From Granulosicoccaceae bacterium (GTDB lineage Bacteria; Pseudomonadota; Gammaproteobacteria; Granulosicoccales; Granulosicoccaceae): 42,318 nt of DNA. Both the position numbers and the translations under genes were made by a program. Location: NCBI GenBank assembly GCA_020629835.1, contig JAHDCO010000025.1, forward strand, positions 1 through 42,318. The letters run 5' to 3'. The first letter of the stretch is position 1. Each line of letters opens with the position of its first letter. Below are positions 38,525-42,318 of this stretch, piece by piece. Under the pieces are notes generated by a model. The model was given only the letters and a program-made list of their open reading frames with translations. It had not been told where the DNA came from and did no database searches.

Positions 38525-38548
38525 TAAAACCAACGCATCCAGCGTTGG
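38525..38548 (-). terminator. Rho-independent terminator between cmk and rpsA
   Basis: On the minus strand CCAACGC / GCGTTGG form a 7-bp stem with a 5-nt loop followed by TTTTA. It lies about 115 nt after the cmk stop and upstream of rpsA, so rpsA probably also has a promoter below it. Confidence 0.7.
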
Positions 38549-38579
38549 CGTGTTGATAAAAGCAATATGCAAATGTGGG

Positions 38580-38627
38580 CCCGTGCATTTACCCGAGCTT
38601 TCAGCCGAGCTTCCACCCATGCTTTCA
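38580..38627. repeat. Degenerate 12-bp tandem repeat downstream of cmk
   Basis: Four units in a row on the plus strand: cccgtgcattta, cccgagctttca, gccgagcttcca and cccatgctttca. It lies 37 nt after the cmk stop. On the plus strand a short frame (38572-38667) reads MWARAFTRAFSRASTHAFT, but it has no credible ribosome site. Confidence 0.75.
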
Positions 38628-38664
38628 CTTGCAGCCGTACCGACTTAATTTTCCGGCAAACGGT

Positions 38665-39360
38665 TTAGGAGACTTGACGCCATGCCTCAAGAATACGGGC
38701 GATCACCTCATCAGCGTTCAAATCGCTGGATTCGATCACGATTGCATCCTTAGCAGGAATGAGTGGCGAGTGGGTGCGAGACGCGTCTCGCTGATCCCTT
38801 TCACTTATCTCATCTACTAACCCCGCTATGTTAGCGGTAATTCCTTTGTCTTTCAACTGCTTAGCTCGTCGAGAAGCTCTTTGTTCCGGCGAGGCGGTTA
38901 AAAACACTTTGAGCTGAGCGTCCGGAAAGACCACCGTTCCCATATCCCGACCATCGGCAACGAGCCCTGGGGCTTGCCGAAACGCTCGTTGTTCGTCCAA
39001 TAGCTCAGAGCGCACAGCCGGCATGACTGCGACTTGAGAGGCCGCGTTGCCCGCTTTTTCGGTACGAATTTCCTGACTGACGTTTTCGTCCGAAAGGAAC
39101 ACGTCAACCCCGTCTAATCCGCGTGGTTTAAATTGCGCGTGCATTGTTCGCAGCGCCGCCAGAACCGATGCCTCATCGGTCAGATCAGCTTTGCAACGGA
39201 CCGCGTGCAGCGCTGCTACACGGTAGACCGCACCACTGTCGAGCAAATGAAAGGACAGAGCTTCCGCCAGCGCAGCCGCCGCGGTTCCTTTTCCCGCACC
39301 GGATGGACCGTCGATCGTAATTACGGGATGCTGCTCAGGCTGGCCTGCTGGGCCTGTCAT
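38665..39360 (-). CDS. cmk: Cytidylate kinase
   Basis: Phosphorylates CMP and dCMP. From the ATG at 39360 it has 231 residues, the usual length. The Walker A is IDGPSGAGKGTAA, followed by LLDSGAVYRVAALHA and VADGRDMGTVVFPDA. The LID region with arginines is ASPEQRASRRAKQL. A longer frame up to 39474 overlaps aroA and is rejected. The start overlaps the aroA stop as ATGA. It precedes rpsA, the standard cmk-rpsA order. Confidence 0.96.
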   Translation of the reverse strand: MTGPAGQPEQHPVITIDGPSGAGKGTAAAALAEALSFHLLDSGAVYRVAALHAVRCKADLTDEASVLAALRTMHAQFKPRGLDGVDVFLSDENVSQEIRTEKAGNAASQVAVMPAVRSELLDEQRAFRQAPGLVADGRDMGTVVFPDAQLKVFLTASPEQRASRRAKQLKDKGITANIAGLVDEISERDQRDASRTHSPLIPAKDAIVIESSDLNADEVIARILEAWRQVS

Positions 39361-40727
39361 TGCGCAGCGCCCTGGGTAGCACCTGGGGCAACACCTCGGG
39401 CAGCGGACACTTTCAAGCCGGCTTTTGAAGCGATTCCCACGTAATCCGGGAATGAGGTATTCACATTCGCACAATCTTTGATAGTGATAGTGCCCTCAGC
39501 ACGAAGTGCCGCCATGGAAAACGCCATGGCTGTGCGGTGATCACCCACACTATCGACGACTCCGCCTTGCAGTGTTCCACCGACGATTTTTGCACCATCT
39601 TCTGTGGGTGTGATGTCCACACCCAGGATTTTGAGGCCATCTGCCATAACAGCGATGCGGTCAGTTTCTTTTACTCGCAGCTCCTCTGCACCCGTGACCA
39701 CGGTGGTTCCAGTGGCACAAGCTGCCGCCACAAACAGCGCTGGGAATTCATCAATCGCTAAAGACACAAGCGATTCTGGCACGCTGATGCCTTGAAGCTG
39801 AGAACCTTTCACGACCAAATCAGCAATGGGCTCACCACCGGACTCCCTGGGATTTTCCAGTTCGATGCTCGCCCCCATCAAGCGAAGGATGTCAATGACC
39901 CCGGTACGCGTTGGATTAACCCCAACATTTTTTAAGACAACGTTTGAGCCGGGAGTCATAGCCGCACCAACCAGGAAAAATGCACTCGATGAAATGTCGG
40001 CAGGTACATCAACCTTCGTCGCTTTGAGTGTCTGCCCACCCTCAATCGATGCAACCAAATCCTTGGAGACAACCTCTACTCCGAAGCCATTAAGCATCCG
40101 TTCTGTATGGTCGCGAGTAACGCCGGGCTCAGTGACTCGGGTGGTGCCCTTTGCATGAAGGCCTGCCAGCAGGACAGCGGATTTAACTTGTGCGCTGGCC
40201 ATCGGGCAGACATAGTCCATACCCGTCAGCGCATGCCCACCCGCAATTTGAATGGGTGGTGTGCCACCTGGCTCGGTAGCTATCTTCGCACCCATGGCCG
40301 ACAAGGGGTCTGTGATTCGACGCATCGGTCGAACGCTTAATGATGAATCGCCTGTCAACGTGGCTGGCACGCCAATGCCGGCAAGCAATCCAGCCAGTAA
40401 TCGCATGCCGGTGCCGGAATTACCCAGATCAATGGCCGCCTTGGCTGGCGTCAATGCAGAGGATCCTTGGCCGTGAATGATGACATCGCCGTCACTGGAA
40501 TCTTCGGTCCGAACGCCCATGGCTTCAAAGGCCGCCCGGGTTCTCAGGCAGTCCTCACCATTCAGGAAGCCGCTAACCTCAGTGACACCCTCGGCGATGC
40601 TGCCAAACATAATGGCGCGATGCGACATGGATTTATCACCCGGGACAAACACGGGGCCGTTCAGCGTGCCGCCAGGTTCTACTGTGAAAGTAACGGTATC
40701 TTCGGGCCGTTGATCTGCATTGCTCAT
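39357..40727 (-). CDS. aroA: 3-Phosphoshikimate 1-carboxyvinyltransferase (EPSP synthase)
   Basis: Sixth step of the shikimate pathway. It has 456 residues. Signatures are VPGDKSMSHRA, LGNSGTGMRLLAGLLAG, SSLSVRPMRRI, PMASAQVKSAVLLAGL, GVTRDHTERML and ELRVKETDRIAVMADGL. By eye it is closer to the CP4-type branch than to the E. coli type. The residue corresponding to CP4 Ala100 reads glycine (NSGTGMR), so nothing is claimed about inhibitor sensitivity. The C-terminus is a low-complexity tail (ARGVAPGATQGAAQ) made by 12-nt repeats. It overlaps tyrA and cmk by ATGA. Confidence 0.96.
   Translation of the reverse strand: MSNADQRPEDTVTFTVEPGGTLNGPVFVPGDKSMSHRAIMFGSIAEGVTEVSGFLNGEDCLRTRAAFEAMGVRTEDSSDGDVIIHGQGSSALTPAKAAIDLGNSGTGMRLLAGLLAGIGVPATLTGDSSLSVRPMRRITDPLSAMGAKIATEPGGTPPIQIAGGHALTGMDYVCPMASAQVKSAVLLAGLHAKGTTRVTEPGVTRDHTERMLNGFGVEVVSKDLVASIEGGQTLKATKVDVPADISSSAFFLVGAAMTPGSNVVLKNVGVNPTRTGVIDILRLMGASIELENPRESGGEPIADLVVKGSQLQGISVPESLVSLAIDEFPALFVAAACATGTTVVTGAEELRVKETDRIAVMADGLKILGVDITPTEDGAKIVGGTLQGGVVDSVGDHRTAMAFSMAALRAEGTITIKDCANVNTSFPDYVGIASKAGLKVSAARGVAPGATQGAAQ
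39363..39398 (-). repeat. Three degenerate 12-bp repeats at the aroA 3' end
   Basis: On the minus strand CGAGGTGTTGCC, CCAGGTGCTACC and CAGGGCGCTGCG run in tandem and in frame, encoding RGVA-PGAT-QGAA just before the stop. A weaker fourth unit lies at 39399-39410. Confidence 0.65.
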
Positions 40728-41587
40728 GATTGAACGTCGGAGTAAGTGTTGCGCGCTGTTCGAGCGCGTTCAAAAGTGCGTTCCAGTGTATCGCCATCGC
40801 CTGTTTCTATGGCAGACCGAATCTGCTGAAGGTGGTGACTAAACTGATCGAGCGACTCTAATATAGCGGTAGGGTTAGTGCGGCAAATATCACTCCACAT
40901 CACCGGATCGCTGGAGGCTATGCGACTGAAGTCACGAAAACCGCCGGCAGCATAGCGAAAGATTTCCTCCACCTCCTGCTGCTTAGCTAAGGCGTCCACC
41001 AAAGCAAACGCAAGAACATGTGGCACGTGGCTGGTATGAGCCAACACTCGGTCGTGGTGATCAATCGCCAGCTCTTCAACAACGGCACCTACCTTTTCCC
41101 ACAAAGCCTTAACAGTGGCTATGTGCCGATCGGCGGATTGTTCAAGTGGCGTGACGATCACCCGACGATTTTCGAACAATGCACTGTTGGCAGCCCGCAT
41201 ACCCGACTTTTCACTTCCAGCGATCGGATGTGCTGGAACGATGCGCTCAGGATGACTTAACGCTGCCAACGCTTGCTCAGCAAACGGCTGTTTAACACTG
41301 CCAACATCAGTCACAATGGCGGTATCGGGCAACGTGGCGGCCATGGCGTTGAGTTGTTGCTCCATAGCTAACATCGGTACCGCCAACATCACCACATCGG
41401 CCGTCTGGACGGCCGAAGCAACATCCGTTGAGTAGGTGTCAACCAAGCCGAGATCGACAGCTTCCTGGCCGGTGGCAGCATTTCTTACCACGGCGGTTAT
41501 GTGGCCAGAGAAATCCGTTTTTTTTAAGGCTGATGTGAACGACGCGCCGATAAGCCCAAGGCCTACCGTGACAATACGCTGAGTCAT
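40724..41587 (-). CDS. tyrA: Prephenate dehydrogenase
   Basis: Oxidises prephenate (or arogenate) toward tyrosine, using NAD(P)+. It has 287 residues and is monofunctional, with no chorismate mutase domain. The Rossmann motif is VGLGLIGASFTSALKK, with VMLAVPMLAME, VTDVGSVKQPF and VPAHPIAGSEKSGM. The end is FERARTARNTYSDVQS. It overlaps pheA and aroA by 4 nt each (ATGA), so pheA-tyrA-aroA-cmk is one coupled operon. No hisC gene lies between pheA and tyrA, unlike in Pseudomonas. Confidence 0.95.
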   Translation of the reverse strand: MTQRIVTVGLGLIGASFTSALKKTDFSGHITAVVRNAATGQEAVDLGLVDTYSTDVASAVQTADVVMLAVPMLAMEQQLNAMAATLPDTAIVTDVGSVKQPFAEQALAALSHPERIVPAHPIAGSEKSGMRAANSALFENRRVIVTPLEQSADRHIATVKALWEKVGAVVEELAIDHHDRVLAHTSHVPHVLAFALVDALAKQQEVEEIFRYAAGGFRDFSRIASSDPVMWSDICRTNPTAILESLDQFSHHLQQIRSAIETGDGDTLERTFERARTARNTYSDVQS

Positions 41588-42318
41588 CGCGCAGCCCGTG
41601 GGTAGGAACCCAACACACGCACCAGCGGCGTCTCCTCTTTAAGCCGAGTTAATACGTCAGCTAATTCCGGGTCCTGGCAATGACCGGTGACATCAATAAA
41701 GAACAGGTATTCCCAAAGTTGCGTGCGCGCGGGACGCGACTCAATGCGTGTCATGCTGACCCCGGCATCCTCGAGTGGTTGAAGCATTCGACGTAAGCCG
41801 CCCGGCTTATGCGGAGCACTGATCAGCAGCGAGGTCGCATCGTGCCCGGTGGGCGCTGGTTGGTGACGGCCAAGGACAACAAATCGCGTAGTGTTGTTGG
41901 CAATGTCTTCAATACCCTGAGCCAAAGAACAGAGCTCGAAACGATCCGCTGCAGATGCACTCGCTATGGCGGCGATACCCTCTTCTGGTGACGATTGCTT
42001 TGCCAACACTGCAGCTGCGGCGTTACTGGACTCACTGACCGTCACGGCATTAGGTACGTTCTGCTGCAACCACTGACGACATTGCGCTAAGGATTGAGGA
42101 TGCGCATGGACTGCGCGAATAGAAGAGAGTGTCTCGCATTGGCTCATCAAGCTATGACGAATGCGCAAACGCACTTCCCCGCAGATTTGCAAATCGTTAT
42201 CCACCAACAAATCGTGAGTTTGATTTACGGCACCTTCGGTTGAATTTTCAATGGGTGCAACACCGTAGTCAGCCGTACCGTTGTCTATCGCGGAAAAAAT
42301 TTCGGCAAATGTTGGAAC
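41584..42318 (-). CDS. pheA: Prephenate dehydratase (P-protein), N-terminus outside the window
   Basis: Converts prephenate to phenylpyruvate. The frame is open at the right edge, and 244 residues are visible. The catalytic domain has DYGVAPIENSTEGAVNQTHD, SAADRFELCSLAQGIEDIAN and the NTTRFVVLG motif. A C-terminal ACT regulatory domain follows (SLLISAPHKPGGLRRMLQPL, then ESRPARTQLWEYLFFIDV), which binds phenylalanine for feedback inhibition. The chorismate mutase part, if present, lies beyond the edge. An internal ATG at 42210 is not the start. Confidence 0.96.
   Translation of the reverse strand, partial: VPTFAEIFSAIDNGTADYGVAPIENSTEGAVNQTHDLLVDNDLQICGEVRLRIRHSLMSQCETLSSIRAVHAHPQSLAQCRQWLQQNVPNAVTVSESSNAAAAVLAKQSSPEEGIAAIASASAADRFELCSLAQGIEDIANNTTRFVVLGRHQPAPTGHDATSLLISAPHKPGGLRRMLQPLEDAGVSMTRIESRPARTQLWEYLFFIDVTGHCQDPELADVLTRLKEETPLVRVLGSYPRAAR

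Noticed and set aside
38572-38667. Small plus-strand ORF starting MWARAFTRAFS
   Set aside because: It consists mainly of the 12-bp repeat units, lacks a ribosome site and lies antisense to the cmk-rpsA transcript.
39361-39474. Longer cytidylate kinase start at 39474
   Set aside because: The added residues (cysteine- and proline-rich) are out-of-frame aroA sequence, and the ATG at 39360 gives the normal family length.

Overview
The window looks like chromosome of a gammaproteobacterium, probably aquatic or marine. The evidence is gene order and protein type: tRNA(Pro-Arg-His-Leu)-tig-clpP-clpX-lon-hupB-ppiD, a complete iscRSUA-hscBA-fdx-iscX operon, queA-tgt-yajC-secD-secF, and pheA-tyrA-aroA-cmk-rpsA-ihfB-lapB-pyrF. 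I cannot name the genus from the sequence alone. Nearly all genes up to queA, and again from about 33.8 kb onward, are on the minus strand, so transcription there runs toward lower coordinates.

Region by region. (1) 1-9.1 kb, protein quality control: partial ppiD, tRNA-Asp, tRNA-Val, hupB, lon, clpX, clpP and tig, preceded by a tRNA operon (Pro, Arg, His, Leu) with a clear sigma-70 promoter inside the 3' end of iscX. (2) 9.1-14.7 kb, the Isc iron-sulfur operon, headed by an IscR type 1 operator. (3) 14.8-22.8 kb, cysE, trmJ, divergent suhB, secF, secD, yajC, tgt and queA. (4) 22.9-33.7 kb, a more accessory stretch between conserved blocks: tRNA-Leu(CAA), a dabA/dabB dissolved-inorganic-carbon uptake pair, a divergent LysR regulator, a ugpBAEC-type glycerol-3-phosphate ABC importer, and an orphan exported cysteine-repeat protein. 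(5) 33.8-42.3 kb, a phosphoribosyltransferase, pyrF, lapB, ihfB, rpsA, cmk, aroA, tyrA and a pheA gene cut by the right edge. The last four aromatic/cmk genes are chained by 4-nt ATGA overlaps.

Functionally, the conserved blocks are housekeeping: chaperone and protease network, Fe-S assembly, Sec export, queuosine synthesis, aromatic amino acid synthesis and translation. The accessory stretch points to a metabolism that concentrates bicarbonate/CO2 and scavenges glycerophosphodiesters. No RuBisCO, carboxysome, phage, insertion sequence or CRISPR array is visible.

The points most worth a second look are the orphan 280-residue cysteine-repeat protein with palindromes upstream, a perfect 9-9-9 palindrome overlapping the lysR start beside dabAB, tandem repeats of 12-nt period beside three stop codons (trmJ, cmk, aroA), and a tRNA-His gene that does not encode the usual G at position -1. 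I do not see a clearly new multi-gene system.
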